NCBI RefSeq assembly: GCF_003293675.1
Contig: NZ_CP029984.1
Coordinates: 1,444,472 to 1,508,471 of the forward strand
DNA from: Gardnerella leopoldii
Lineage (GTDB): Bacteria; Actinomycetota; Actinomycetes; Actinomycetales; Bifidobacteriaceae
DNA: 64,000 nt
Reading direction: 5' to 3'
Of the stretch, positions 37,603 to 47,006 are shown piece by piece. The notes under the pieces were generated by a model. That model saw only the letters and a program-made list of their open reading frames with translations. It did no database searches and was not told where the DNA came from. Both the position numbers and the translations under genes were made by a program. Every line of letters begins with the position of its first letter. The stretch's first letter is position 1.

Positions 37603-37662
37603 TGTTTTGTTGCGGATTTTGACGAGTAACAGAGAGTTTTGACTTAGGGATTGAAGCAAGCG

Positions 37663-38694
37663 ATGTTTAGGAATGTTGTTGCGATTGAGCGCGCGCTTGG
37701 AACGGGGATTATTATCTCTAGCAGCAAGCCGATTTCGCAGCGCGTGCAGAAGCGGATTCGCGCTTTTGTTGAAGAGTATGAATCGGTGCTTTCGCGCTTT
37801 CGTGAAGATTCGTTTGTTTCGCGCATGGCTCGTGCGGAGCATGGCGGTGAGTTTGAGTTTCCGGCGTGGACACAGCCGCTTTTTGCAATTTACGACGAGT
37901 TTTACGATGCCACTCGAGGAGCTTTCGACGCTTGTATTGGCGCGGATTTGCTTGCGCTTGGCTACGATAATTCTGTGCAATTCGTTCCGGAGCCGGCTGG
38001 CAGTGCGAACAAGGATAGTGGCAGTGTCAGTGGCAGCTGGAGCAAATATCGCCGCTCTCTTCCAGTTAAGTGGGCAGATATTTCTCGAGATGACAGCGGC
38101 ACAACGCTTCACACAAATCAGCCAGTGCAGCTTGATTTTGGGGCAGCTGGGAAGGGTTATTTTGTAGATCTTGTAACGAATATTCTTAAAGACGAGCTTG
38201 GTGACGATTCGCTTTCGGATTGCGATTTTTTGGTAAATGCCGGCGGTGATATGCGCGCTTGCTTTAGCGATGAAGATTACCAAATAAAAGTTGCGCTGGA
38301 AAATCCTTTTGATACAACGCAAGCAGTTGGAGTGGCATCAATTGCAAGCGGAGCGTTGTGTGCTTCGTCTGCTGCAAGAAAGCGTTGGAAAGTAAAAGAC
38401 GCAAATTGCCTTGCAGACAATGCTTTTGAATCTAATTTAATTGCAACTCATCTGATTAACGCTTTAGACGGCGTTCCTTCGCAAAAACTTTCTGCAAGCT
38501 GGGCGTATATTCCTGCTAAAACTTGCGCTTTTCCAACTGCTTATGCCGACGCGCTCGCAACTGCGCTTTTTGTTTCGCAAGAAAACGATTTGCAAAAAAT
38601 CGTGCAAACTACAAGCGCTGAGTTTGCGGTAATCTCGCCAAATCATGCGCTTCGCAAAACGCGCGCATTCCCAGCGTATTTTTTTGCTGCATAA
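37663..38694 (+). CDS. apbE: FAD:protein FMN transferase
   Basis: 343 residues from ATG 37663, with AGGGA about 12 nt upstream; TTG 37651 is an in-frame alternative. ApbE moves FMN from FAD onto a Thr/Ser of target flavoproteins outside the membrane, using Mg2+. Family features: ESVLSRFREDSFVSRM, AFDACIGADLLALGYD, the VQLDFGAAGKGYFVDLV and FLVNAGGDM nucleotide/metal sites, and a late THLINALDG region. No obvious signal peptide or lipobox is seen, as in other Gram-positive ApbE of this shape. The FMN-binding lipoprotein at 46.4 kb is its likely substrate. Confidence 0.9.
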   Translation: MFRNVVAIERALGTGIIISSSKPISQRVQKRIRAFVEEYESVLSRFREDSFVSRMARAEHGGEFEFPAWTQPLFAIYDEFYDATRGAFDACIGADLLALGYDNSVQFVPEPAGSANKDSGSVSGSWSKYRRSLPVKWADISRDDSGTTLHTNQPVQLDFGAAGKGYFVDLVTNILKDELGDDSLSDCDFLVNAGGDMRACFSDEDYQIKVALENPFDTTQAVGVASIASGALCASSAARKRWKVKDANCLADNAFESNLIATHLINALDGVPSQKLSASWAYIPAKTCAFPTAYADALATALFVSQENDLQKIVQTTSAEFAVISPNHALRKTRAFPAYFFAA

Positions 38695-38705
38695 TCGCAA
38701 AAAGA

Positions 38706-38725
38706 TTGATAATTATCGTTATCAA
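38706..38725. promoter_or_regulatory. Fur-box-like dyad upstream of the iron locus
   Basis: TTGATAATTATCGTTATCAA has perfect 7-nt arms (TTGATAA/TTATCAA) around 6 nt and closely resembles the GATAAT-based Fur consensus. It lies 11 nt after apbE and about 225 nt before the FTR1 permease gene. Iron-dependent repression is inferred; binding by a Fur-family or DtxR-family protein is untested. Confidence 0.6.
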
Positions 38726-38950
38726 TATCATTTTTGTAATATTTGCGTGTTTTTTGCGTAGAACTATATCAATCTACATGATATGTCGATATTATGTACC
38801 TGTGGGGCCTTTGTAATGGCAAGTTTTAGTTGGGTGCGCTCAATTTGGGGTAGAGCGCGTAGATATGCAGAAATGCGTTAACGCAAAAGGCGTAAAACGC
38901 GTGAGAAGTGCGGAATCGCAAGAAGACGCGGAAGAACGCGAGGAGATGTT

Positions 38951-40669
38951 ATGCGCGCGTATGTAAAAGTGCGCCGAATTATTCGTGACTCGGCTGCACT
39001 GATTCTGGCTGTGTGCATGTTGGTAGGTTGCATAGTGAGTTCGTTCGCTACAACTATTCCAGCTTTTGCAACAGATGCGGATCGTTCATATACTAGCTGG
39101 ACAGAAGTTTCTAAAGCAATTAATAAAGAATTGCTACAAGGTCAATCAGAATACAATAGTGGCAATAATTCTGGAGCTGCAACTCGATTTGAAGCAGCAT
39201 ACAATTCCGTTTATGTTGCTTCTAACATGATTACGGTTGTGCGAGATGCAATCGGGCAGAATAAAGTTCAGGCACAAACTGATCAATTCCAGCAGCTACA
39301 AACGCTTGTATACCAGCAAAATCAAGGTTCACAAATAAGTGCTGTTTCAACGGCTCTTTCAGTGGATGTTGCACAAACTGCATCTAGTCTCGATGCCAAC
39401 TTAAAAGTGGATAAGCCAAATGTTTATGCACAAAAGTTGCGTGCGCAAATTAAAGCAGAGCGCAAAAAGCTTGATGCTGCAAAAAAGAAAAACCTTGGGC
39501 GCAATGGTCGTACGTGGGGTCAAGTTGCTCGAGAAATGAACGTTATTCTCGACAAGTCTGTTGCAAAATACAAGTCTGCAAAAGGTAATAAAACTCAAGT
39601 AGCATCTGCAGTTGATTTAATTAATGAAGCCTATTACCAGTATTACGAAAAGCTTGGTTTCGAGAAGAACGTGATGAATGCAATAAGCGGAAGTCGCGTT
39701 TCGACTGTCGAGTATCAATTCAAAGAGTGCCGCCAAACAATGAACAACGGCGGAACTATTGAGCAAGCTAAAAAGTTCGTAACGGATCTTAAAGCGATGC
39801 TTATTGAAGACGCAGCAAAATTAGACAAAGGCGCATCTTCAAGCGCAAATCCATTTATGCAATTCATAACTAGCTCATTCGGTCAGGCTTTCGTAATTTT
39901 GCTTCGTGAAGGTTTGGAAGCGTTGCTAGTTGTTGCAGCAATTATTGCTTACCTTGTTAAATCCGGTCACAAGAATATGGTGAAGTATATTTACCTAGGT
40001 ATTGCGGCTGGAATTGTGGCATCTCTTGCTGTAGCTGCACTATTCGGCTTGCTATTTAATGGTTCTGGTCCGCAGCAGGAGATTACAGAAGGCGTTGTTG
40101 CATTGTTCGCAATGCTTATGCTGCTTTACACGAGTAATTGGATGATTTCTAGATCTTCAGTGCAAGCATGGAATAAGTATATTAGTGAGCAAACAACGGC
40201 AGCAGTTTCTAAGGGAAGTTTGGTTTCTTTAGCGTTATTGAGTTTCCTTGCGGTGTTCCGCGAAGGTGCTGAAACTGTAATCTTCTATCAAGCAATCTTT
40301 GCAGTTTCAAACGGAGCTGACTCTATGATTTGGGGGGGCTTCATTTCCGCTGCTGCAGTTCTTGTAGTGATATTCTTGCTGATTCGTTTCGCATCTGTGC
40401 GCATACCAATTCGCCCATTCTTTACTGGAACAAGCGCTCTTATGTCTGTTCTCGTAGTAATTTTTGCGGGCGGTGGCGTGCACGCGTTAATCGAGGGCGA
40501 TGCTCTCGAAGGAATGTATATTCAAGGCTTGCCAACTAACGATTGGCTTGGGTTCTATCCGTATGTTGAGACGATTGTTGCTCAAATTGTGGCAGCAATT
40601 GTTGTGATTTCACTGCTTTGCGTATCTATTGCGCGAAGTCGTGGGAAACGCGCGATAGAAAATAAATAA
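38951..40669 (+). CDS. FTR1-family iron permease with extracytoplasmic domain
   Basis: 572 residues from ATG 38951 (AGGAG 5 nt upstream). A signal peptide ends around PAFATDADR. About 260 helical residues outside the cell follow, containing SWTEVSKAINKELLQGQSEY, then seven membrane helices. The two iron-binding motifs REGLE (helix 1) and REGAE (helix 4) match the FTR1 RExxE pattern. It is the permease of the bifidobacterial ferrous iron uptake locus type known as bfeUOB, where it would be BfeU. The following gene encodes its metal-binding lipoprotein partner. Confidence 0.93.
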   Translation: MRAYVKVRRIIRDSAALILAVCMLVGCIVSSFATTIPAFATDADRSYTSWTEVSKAINKELLQGQSEYNSGNNSGAATRFEAAYNSVYVASNMITVVRDAIGQNKVQAQTDQFQQLQTLVYQQNQGSQISAVSTALSVDVAQTASSLDANLKVDKPNVYAQKLRAQIKAERKKLDAAKKKNLGRNGRTWGQVAREMNVILDKSVAKYKSAKGNKTQVASAVDLINEAYYQYYEKLGFEKNVMNAISGSRVSTVEYQFKECRQTMNNGGTIEQAKKFVTDLKAMLIEDAAKLDKGASSSANPFMQFITSSFGQAFVILLREGLEALLVVAAIIAYLVKSGHKNMVKYIYLGIAAGIVASLAVAALFGLLFNGSGPQQEITEGVVALFAMLMLLYTSNWMISRSSVQAWNKYISEQTTAAVSKGSLVSLALLSFLAVFREGAETVIFYQAIFAVSNGADSMIWGGFISAAAVLVVIFLLIRFASVRIPIRPFFTGTSALMSVLVVIFAGGGVHALIEGDALEGMYIQGLPTNDWLGFYPYVETIVAQIVAAIVVISLLCVSIARSRGKRAIENK

Positions 40670-40764
40670 GCAAAACAACAAATAACCAACTAATAAATAA
40701 TTAATAAACAACCAATAACAACAATTAAATAAAAGTAACTAACAACAAATACAGAAGGTTAGAT
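40670..40764 (+). promoter_or_regulatory. G-poor, A/C-rich leader of the Tp34-like gene
   Basis: This 95-nt spacer is almost free of G until the AGAAGG ribosome site and carries repeated AATAAC/AACAAC words. It is predicted to be unstructured, which would favour strong translation of the abundant lipoprotein downstream. Confidence 0.5.
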
Positions 40765-41409
40765 ATGAAGAATAATAAAATGACAGCAATTGCAGCTTTA
40801 GTTCTTGCTGGACTGCTTGCGCTCGCTGGATGCGGTTCCAATGGCAATTCAGCTAAAACTGATGCTAAGTCACAAGCAACCGAGCAGAAGTCTGATAACA
40901 AGTCTGATGACAAGGGCGGCGATAAGGGCTTTGAGGAGGTTCCAGTTGGTCCTCACCAAGATCAGAACATTGGACCTCTTACTATTGGTGCCGTGTACTT
41001 CCAGCCAGTTGATATGCTCCCAGCCGGTATGGGTTTGAAGGCAAGTGAAGCAAGCTTCCACCTTGAAGCCGATATCCACGCTAACCAAAAAGGTACAAAG
41101 CTTGGCTACGGTAAGGGCGAGTTCATTCCAGATTTGACTGTGAATTATGAGATTGTCGATAAGGCAAGCGGTGAATCCGTTGGCAAGGGTACTTTTATGC
41201 AGATGAACGCTTCCGATGGCCCTCACTACGGTGCAAACGTTAAGCTTGACAAGGCTGGAAATTACAAGCTCGTGCTTTCTATTGAATCCCCAGAAAAGAA
41301 GGGTTGGATGCTTCACGTCGATCCTGCTACCGGCGTAACCGGTCGCTTCTGGACTGAGCCAATTAAGGCAACCTTCGACGATTGGAAGTACACTCCTCGT
41401 CAGTGGTAG
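40765..41409 (+). CDS. Tp34/P19-type iron-binding lipoprotein
   Basis: 214 residues. Signal peptide with lipobox LAGC (Cys near residue 23), then an acidic linker and an Ig-like metal-binding domain. Seen: VYFQPVDMLPAGMGLKAS with candidate Met and acidic ligands, HLEADIHANQ, and DGPHYGANVKL with His, matching the Met/His/His/Glu copper- or iron-site layout of P19 and Tp34 proteins. It probably delivers iron to the FTR1 permease. Codon use is biased toward GC-ending codons compared with neighbours, suggesting high expression. Confidence 0.92.
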   Translation: MKNNKMTAIAALVLAGLLALAGCGSNGNSAKTDAKSQATEQKSDNKSDDKGGDKGFEEVPVGPHQDQNIGPLTIGAVYFQPVDMLPAGMGLKASEASFHLEADIHANQKGTKLGYGKGEFIPDLTVNYEIVDKASGESVGKGTFMQMNASDGPHYGANVKLDKAGNYKLVLSIESPEKKGWMLHVDPATGVTGRFWTEPIKATFDDWKYTPRQW

Positions 41410-41481
41410 TGATAGCTAGTTAATAATTAGCGATTAATTAATAATTTTAGTAAATAATAAGTAACAGCAAAGGAGGGAGTT

Positions 41482-42753
41482 ATGCTCAGACTGTTTGTGG
41501 CAGTTATGCCTGGGCTGCTCCCTCTTACGCTACTCACAATGGGATTAAGCACATCGCTCACTGTTGGCGAGGGGCGAGATAAGCCTCTAAGCGCACGTTG
41601 GAGATTGTATGGGCTGTCTGCAGGCACAGTTGCAGCTCTTATTTTTGCTATACTTCGCGCATCTGTGGTAATTAATCAGCGAAACTTTGTTAATATGCCG
41701 GCGTTGTGCATTGCAGTTCCGCTTGATATTGCTGCAATTATTGTGGTTATCTTTTCACACAAAATAGTAAGAAATTGGCGTAATTGCCCGCTTTTAATGC
41801 ACATAAGTAACGCAATTGGTGCATGTTGCTTAGCGTTTACTGTGTTTTATGCTTTGCCAGATGTTATTTTGCAGCTTACTATTTTCGTAGATTCAAGCAC
41901 TCCGCCTTTTACATCAGACATGTTGCTTCGAGCGCTTGGTTTTGTGCTTGGAGTTATTGCTGCTATTTGCTTAAGCCTTATGGTTCGTTCTTTGCGCACT
42001 ACATCTAACGCGATTTCTTTCAAAATCGCTGTAGTTTTAAGCATGATTATTTTGCTAGTGCAGCACATAACTTCACTTTTGCAGATTATGCAAGGAAGCA
42101 TTCTGCTTTATATGGATGACTTTTCTTTCAGCGTGCTTGTTTGGCTAATTAATAACGCTCCGTTAATGATTATGGCGCAAATTAGCGTGTTTATGATTCC
42201 TGCTGCTGCATCCGTAATAATCGGCTTTAAAACGGCTGTAGTTGGTGAAAATGCTGCAGAAATTCGCACGAAGCGAGCGTTTAAAAGGAAATCTCGAAAG
42301 TCTGCGCTCGCAGCTCTTTTGGCTGCTATCACAGTAATACTTACGCTTACTGTAGGCGTATCTATTATGAATATTAAACCAACTCTTACGCCTCCAGAAC
42401 CGTACGAATTGCACGATGGTGTTGCGACTATTAATTACGTTCAAGTTTCAGATGGTCATTTGCATCGCTTCCAATACAAAGCAAAAGACGGCACTGTTAT
42501 GCGCTTTATAATCATTAAAAAGAATGGTGGAGCGTATGGCGTTGGCTTGGATGCTTGCGAAAACTGTGGAGATGCAGGCTACTATGAAAAAGACGGTAAG
42601 ATTATTTGCCGTAAATGTGACGTAGCAATTAATTTGGCAACTATCGGTTTTAAAGGTGGTTGCAATCCGATTCCGTTCCCGTATAAGGCTGGGCATGGCA
42701 AAATCACAATTCATACTGCTGATTTAGACGTGCTCAGTTCGCATTTTAAGTAA
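41482..42753 (+). CDS. DUF2318 Fe-S-type membrane protein
   Basis: 423 residues with a strong AAAGGAGGGAG ribosome site. Six to seven membrane helices occupy the first 290 residues, followed by a soluble C-terminal DUF2318 domain with two CxxC pairs, CENCGDAG and CRKCDVAIN, then FKGGCNPIPFPYKAG. DUF2318 proteins occur beside FTR1/P19 systems and are thought to pass electrons across the membrane to reduce iron. It would be the third component of the bfeUOB-type locus. Confidence 0.88.
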   Translation: MLRLFVAVMPGLLPLTLLTMGLSTSLTVGEGRDKPLSARWRLYGLSAGTVAALIFAILRASVVINQRNFVNMPALCIAVPLDIAAIIVVIFSHKIVRNWRNCPLLMHISNAIGACCLAFTVFYALPDVILQLTIFVDSSTPPFTSDMLLRALGFVLGVIAAICLSLMVRSLRTTSNAISFKIAVVLSMIILLVQHITSLLQIMQGSILLYMDDFSFSVLVWLINNAPLMIMAQISVFMIPAAASVIIGFKTAVVGENAAEIRTKRAFKRKSRKSALAALLAAITVILTLTVGVSIMNIKPTLTPPEPYELHDGVATINYVQVSDGHLHRFQYKAKDGTVMRFIIIKKNGGAYGVGLDACENCGDAGYYEKDGKIICRKCDVAINLATIGFKGGCNPIPFPYKAGHGKITIHTADLDVLSSHFK

Positions 42754-42765
42754 GGGAGAGTTGCT

Positions 42766-44100
42766 ATGTTTATGATGCGCATGGTTGCTCGATCTCTTGT
42801 GCGGCAATTGAAAAAGCGTGTGTTAATTGCGCTCGTAGTGTGCTTAAGCGCGTGCGTTAGCGTGTCAATGCTTAGCGTTGTGTATGACGTTGGAGACAAA
42901 ATTAACGCAGAGCTTAGTTCATATGGTTCAAATATTGTGGTTCAGCCAAAATCTAGCGCTGTTGTAAATGATTTGTATGCTTCTCGAGAGCAGATTGATA
43001 CTAATGGTTCTGGGAGTTTAAAGGCTGCGGAAAGCCACGAGTCTACTGCTTCGCTAAAAGAATCTGATGCTGCAAAAATAAAAATGATTTTCTGGGCGTT
43101 TAATATCACTAATTTTGCGCCAAAAATAAAAGTTCACGCAAATCTTGAAGCGAAATCTTCTGGCGATTTGGTAGTGCCTATTATTGGAACTTGGTTTAAT
43201 CGTAAGCTTGCGCTCGCTTCCGGGGAAACAACGGTTGTTGGTGTTAGGGGTTTGCGCTCTTGGTGGAAGATTAATGCAGGTCGTTGGGCAAAAGATAATA
43301 AATCTGAAGCAATGGTAGGTGCGCAGCTAGCTGAGCATTTGCACTTAAAAATTGGTCAGCGTTTGCGTTTGATTCGTGACGGGCGCGAGGTTTCGTTGCG
43401 CTTGGTTGGCATATACGATTCTGGCGACGACGATAATAACGCAATCTACGCAAGTTCTAGCGATGCTCAAAGCCTTGCAAATAAGCCGAATAAGGTTGAT
43501 TCGATTGAAGTAAAGGCGCTTACTACTCCTGAAAATGATTTAGCGCGAAAGGCTGCTAAAAATCCGGCAGCGCTCAGCCAGGAAGAGTGGGAAACTTGGT
43601 ATTGCACGGCTTACCCGAGTTCGATTACTTACCAAATTGAGGAGGTAATTCCTGGAGCTGTTGCAAAGCAGGTTCGTCAAGTTGCAGCTCTTCAGGGTAA
43701 CGTATTAAATAAGACGCGCGCTGTTATGGTTTTGATGACTGCGTTAAGTTTAATTGCTGCGGCTGTTGCTGTGGCGAATCTTATGGCTGCTTCAATTTCT
43801 GAGCGTTCCGGTGAGCTTGCATTGCTTAAGGCTTTGGGTGCGCGTGATGGTGCTGTTGCTCGTCTTATGCTTATGGAAACTGCGGTTATTGCGTTTGGTG
43901 GAGCGTTACTCGGCATGGCTTTGGGATTTGCAGTGGCGCAGATTATTGGTTTTACAGTGTTCGACTCTGCGATTTTGTTCCGACCGATGGTATTTGTTCT
44001 GGTGTTCGTGCTGCTTGCGTTGACTGTGCTTGCGGCTGCAGGCTCGTCGATTCGTTCGATTTTGAGTGTGCGTCCTGCGGAGGTGCTTCATGGCAGGTAA
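42766..44100 (+). CDS. FtsX/MacB-type ABC permease 1 of the iron locus
   Basis: 444 residues: N-terminal helix (VLIALVVCLSACVSVSMLSVV), an extracytoplasmic domain of about 270 residues starting GSNIVVQPKSSA, and three C-terminal helices with ASISERSGELALLKALGARDG, the FtsX coupling signature. It begins 12 nt after the DUF2318 gene and overlaps the next permease. Paired permeases plus one ATPase beside FTR1/P19/DUF2318 genes occur in several iron-uptake loci; their exact role is unsettled. Confidence 0.9.
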   Translation: MFMMRMVARSLVRQLKKRVLIALVVCLSACVSVSMLSVVYDVGDKINAELSSYGSNIVVQPKSSAVVNDLYASREQIDTNGSGSLKAAESHESTASLKESDAAKIKMIFWAFNITNFAPKIKVHANLEAKSSGDLVVPIIGTWFNRKLALASGETTVVGVRGLRSWWKINAGRWAKDNKSEAMVGAQLAEHLHLKIGQRLRLIRDGREVSLRLVGIYDSGDDDNNAIYASSSDAQSLANKPNKVDSIEVKALTTPENDLARKAAKNPAALSQEEWETWYCTAYPSSITYQIEEVIPGAVAKQVRQVAALQGNVLNKTRAVMVLMTALSLIAAAVAVANLMAASISERSGELALLKALGARDGAVARLMLMETAVIAFGGALLGMALGFAVAQIIGFTVFDSAILFRPMVFVLVFVLLALTVLAAAGSSIRSILSVRPAEVLHGR

Positions 44101-45409
44101 ATCTTATATGACTTCCAACAATTCTATGTTTATTACCATGCTATTTAGCGCGGTATTTCGTAGAAAATCGCGTGCTTTGATGGCTGTTATTGCAACGCTT
44201 GTTGGTGCTGCCACGCTGTTTTGTTTAGCTGCAATCTGCCTTGTTGTGCCTCAGCAAATGAGCGATGAAATGCGTGCGTATGGAGCGAATATTATCGTAA
44301 CTCCAATTGAGGGCGAGTGGAAAAACGGTATTGATCGCGCAATGGTTTTGCACACAAATGATATGGTTCTTGCAAAAGGTGCTATGCGCTCTGCTACGTA
44401 TCGTTACGAAAACGTGCGTATTAACGCAGCTCCGTATGTTTTAGCAGGAATAGACGTTCGTTCAGTAAAGTCGCTTAATAAGCATTGGAATGTAGACGGC
44501 TCTTGGCCTAGCAGTGGAAATGTTATGGTTGGGCGAGATGTAGCTCTTGCGATGGGCTTAAAAATAGGTTCTCGAATTGCGATTGCGTATAGATCCTCGG
44601 ATAATACTGCCGGCTCGCATAAGCCAGCAGAGAAGTCTGAAAATAAGGCTGCAAATAAATCTGCAGATAAACCAGCGCAAAATTCTGTTGCAAATTCTTC
44701 AGAAGAATCTGCACAAAATTCATCTCAACAAAAGCTCGTTGAAGGCAGAGTCTCAACAGATATTATGGATACTCACGGCACAACTTTCCGCGTTTGTGGC
44801 ATTTTGGACACAGGCGGCGCAGAGGATTCCATGTTATATGCGCTAAACGCAGATGTAAATTCTCTTACAGGAGTTAAGCGTGGTACGGATGTTATTGCTT
44901 ACTCGTCTTCTGCTCCTAGTGTTGATGCTGTTGTGAGAAGTATTAACGACATGACTTCTATGCGTGTGCGCGCTCAGCAAGTTACTAAAGTTACTGCTGC
45001 TGACACTGGTATTATCACTATGCTTCGCAGCCTGTTCTGCATTGTGTCGCTAGTTGTTCTAGTGTTGATGATGGTTGGCGTGAGCACTACGATTTCTTCG
45101 ATTGTGCAACAGCGTCGAAATGAAATTGGTTTGCGCAAAGCTTTGGGTGCGAGCGCACGGAGTATTGGCGTGGAGTTTACTGCTGAAGCTGGATTATATG
45201 GCTTCGTTGGTGGCGTTGCTGGTACCGCAGTAGGGTATGTGTTTGCACGTTTGCTTGCAGCAATGGTGTTCTCTAGAGATTTGGGCGTGAATTGGTGGCT
45301 TGTTGCGTTCTCGGTGGCGTTTAGCATTATTGCATCTTGCGTTGCTGCGTTGCCGCCTGTTTTGCGCGCTTCAAAGATCGATCCTGCGATTGTGCTTCGA
45401 GAAGAATAA
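44090..45409 (+). CDS. FtsX/MacB-type ABC permease 2 of the iron locus
   Basis: 439 residues from ATG 44090 (GGAGG 7 nt upstream), overlapping permease 1 by 11 nt. Same fold: N-terminal helix, outer domain starting GANIIVTPIEGEW, and three C-terminal helices with SSIVQQRRNEIGLRKALGAS. A Lys/Ser/Asn/Ala-rich low-complexity loop of about 45 residues (SENKAANKSADKPAQNS region) interrupts the outer domain. The two permeases most likely form a heterodimer. Confidence 0.9.
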   Translation: MAGKSYMTSNNSMFITMLFSAVFRRKSRALMAVIATLVGAATLFCLAAICLVVPQQMSDEMRAYGANIIVTPIEGEWKNGIDRAMVLHTNDMVLAKGAMRSATYRYENVRINAAPYVLAGIDVRSVKSLNKHWNVDGSWPSSGNVMVGRDVALAMGLKIGSRIAIAYRSSDNTAGSHKPAEKSENKAANKSADKPAQNSVANSSEESAQNSSQQKLVEGRVSTDIMDTHGTTFRVCGILDTGGAEDSMLYALNADVNSLTGVKRGTDVIAYSSSAPSVDAVVRSINDMTSMRVRAQQVTKVTAADTGIITMLRSLFCIVSLVVLVLMMVGVSTTISSIVQQRRNEIGLRKALGASARSIGVEFTAEAGLYGFVGGVAGTAVGYVFARLLAAMVFSRDLGVNWWLVAFSVAFSIIASCVAALPPVLRASKIDPAIVLREE

Positions 45410-45459
45410 TTTTAAGCGTAAATTTAGAGATTGTTTAAGATTTGAGTTAAGGATTTAAT

Positions 45460-46305
45460 ATGACAGAGAATGTAGAAAATAAGTTGGAAGGCGCGGAGTC
45501 TAAGCCAAAAATGCTGTTGACTTTGGATCATATTTCCAAGATTTACGGATCTCTTCGCGCGGTTGACGATTTGTCGCTTACTGTGCCAGAAGGCGAGTGG
45601 CTTTCTATTGTTGGCTCGAGTGGCTCTGGCAAAACAACACTTATGAACATTATTGGCTGCATGGATTCGCCTTCCAAGGGTTCCGTGTCTTTGCAAGGTC
45701 GCAAACTTGAGGATTTGAATGCCGGTCAGCTTGCTGACGTTCGTAAAAACGTAATTGGCTTAGTTTTTCAAAAGTTTTATCTTGTGCCGCATTTAACGGC
45801 AGTTGAAAACGTGATGGTTGCGCAATACTATCATTCTGTTGTTGACGAAGCTCAGGCAATGGATGCTTTGGATCGAGTTGGCTTGAAGGACCGCGCTCAC
45901 CATTTACCAAGCCAGCTTTCTGGCGGCGAGCAGCAGCGTGTGTGCGTTGCTCGCGCGCTTATTAACTGTCCGAAGTTGCTGCTTGCGGATGAGCCGACTG
46001 GTAATTTGGATGAAAAAAATGAGCAGATTGTGCTCGATTTGTTTAAGCAGCTGCACAATCAAGGGACTACGATTATTGTTGTAACTCACGATTCTCTGGT
46101 TGCTCAATGCGCGGATCGCGAAATTATGCTTAATCACGGTGTGCTTGTTGGTGAGCGTTGGAATAATGAGAGTGCGCGCAAAGCGTACGAGGCGATTGGT
46201 GGCAAGCCTGCGTTTACGAGTGCTCACGTTGATGAAAGTGTTGTGGAAGCTTTGCAAGACCATGAGCCTACTAAGTCGCCTAAATTAGCGAATTTAGATG
46301 ATTAG
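45460..46305 (+). CDS. ABC transporter ATP-binding protein of the iron locus
   Basis: 281 residues. Walker [11 protein letters not shown], signature LSGGEQQRV, Walker [13 protein letters not shown] and switch His VTHDS are intact. A C-terminal extension of about 45 residues follows the ATPase core. TAAGGA precedes the ATG. It serves the two permeases upstream. Confidence 0.93.
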   Translation: MTENVENKLEGAESKPKMLLTLDHISKIYGSLRAVDDLSLTVPEGEWLSIVGSSGSGKTTLMNIIGCMDSPSKGSVSLQGRKLEDLNAGQLADVRKNVIGLVFQKFYLVPHLTAVENVMVAQYYHSVVDEAQAMDALDRVGLKDRAHHLPSQLSGGEQQRVCVARALINCPKLLLADEPTGNLDEKNEQIVLDLFKQLHNQGTTIIVVTHDSLVAQCADREIMLNHGVLVGERWNNESARKAYEAIGGKPAFTSAHVDESVVEALQDHEPTKSPKLANLDD

Positions 46306-46350
46306 TTGCGCAAGATTTTAAAATATACAAGATTTAAAGGCGATGATTTT

Positions 46351-46950
46351 ATGATTTCAGATAATATGTTTCACGATGTTTCACGCGATGATTTGAAATC
46401 CAAAAAAGTTGCAAAAACCGTTGCTACGCTTGCAATTGTAGCTGCATCTTCTGCTATGTTGTCGGCTTGCGGTGAACCTAGTGCTGTGCCAATGAATGAT
46501 GAGTTTGCTGGCAATTCTGGTCAGAGTGCAGATGATGGTGGTAATCCTTCAGGCAAGTACAATGCTGGTGCTCAGCAATCTAAGTCTTCAGCTCAAAGTG
46601 AAGATTCTGGGGATTCTAAAAACCAGTCTAAAACTGATACTGGTAATTACAAAGATGGTGACTATAAAGTCAAAGCTACGTATGGTCCTGTTGCAGAAGA
46701 CAGTTTTGATGTACGCTTAAGCGTTGCAAATGGAAATGTTAGCGATGTGCAGATAACATCTCATCCGTTTACGCCGATTTCAAAAGGCCACATGGACGCA
46801 TTTTCAAAAGCTATACCTGGCAAAATTGTTGGAAAGTCACTAAAAGATTTGCATATTTCGGTTGTTGCTGGAGCAAGTTGGACTAGCGATGCCTTCAACA
46901 AAGCGCTTGATGTTGCTCGCCAAGAGGCCTCAATTCAACCCGTGCAATAA
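46351..46950 (+). CDS. FMN-binding-domain lipoprotein, likely flavinylated
   Basis: 199 residues from ATG 46351; TTG 46306 directly after the ATPase stop is in frame but lacks a ribosome site. Lipobox LSAC gives a lipidated Cys; a 70-residue Ser/Asp/Asn-rich linker follows, then an FMN_bind domain (DGDYKVKATYGPVAEDSFDVRL). Near its end VVAGASWTSDAF matches the (S/T)GA(T/S)xT flavinylation motif, whose last Thr accepts FMN from ApbE. It likely carries electrons at the cell surface to reduce iron for the FTR1 system (inference from co-location with apbE and DUF2318). Confidence 0.88.
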   Translation: MISDNMFHDVSRDDLKSKKVAKTVATLAIVAASSAMLSACGEPSAVPMNDEFAGNSGQSADDGGNPSGKYNAGAQQSKSSAQSEDSGDSKNQSKTDTGNYKDGDYKVKATYGPVAEDSFDVRLSVANGNVSDVQITSHPFTPISKGHMDAFSKAIPGKIVGKSLKDLHISVVAGASWTSDAFNKALDVARQEASIQPVQ

Positions 46951-47006
46951 ATGTACTCAAAACTTAGTGCTCAACGTAATGGTAGATTGCCAATAAGCTT
47001 AAATCC

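Larger units (their letters stand above)
36983..37662. other. Repeat-rich spacer with a gene remnant
   Basis: 680 nt between fic and apbE. It contains a 39-nt array, the ATPase stub, the right 42-nt direct repeat and a 50-51-nt array. I see no intact gene. Confidence 0.75.
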
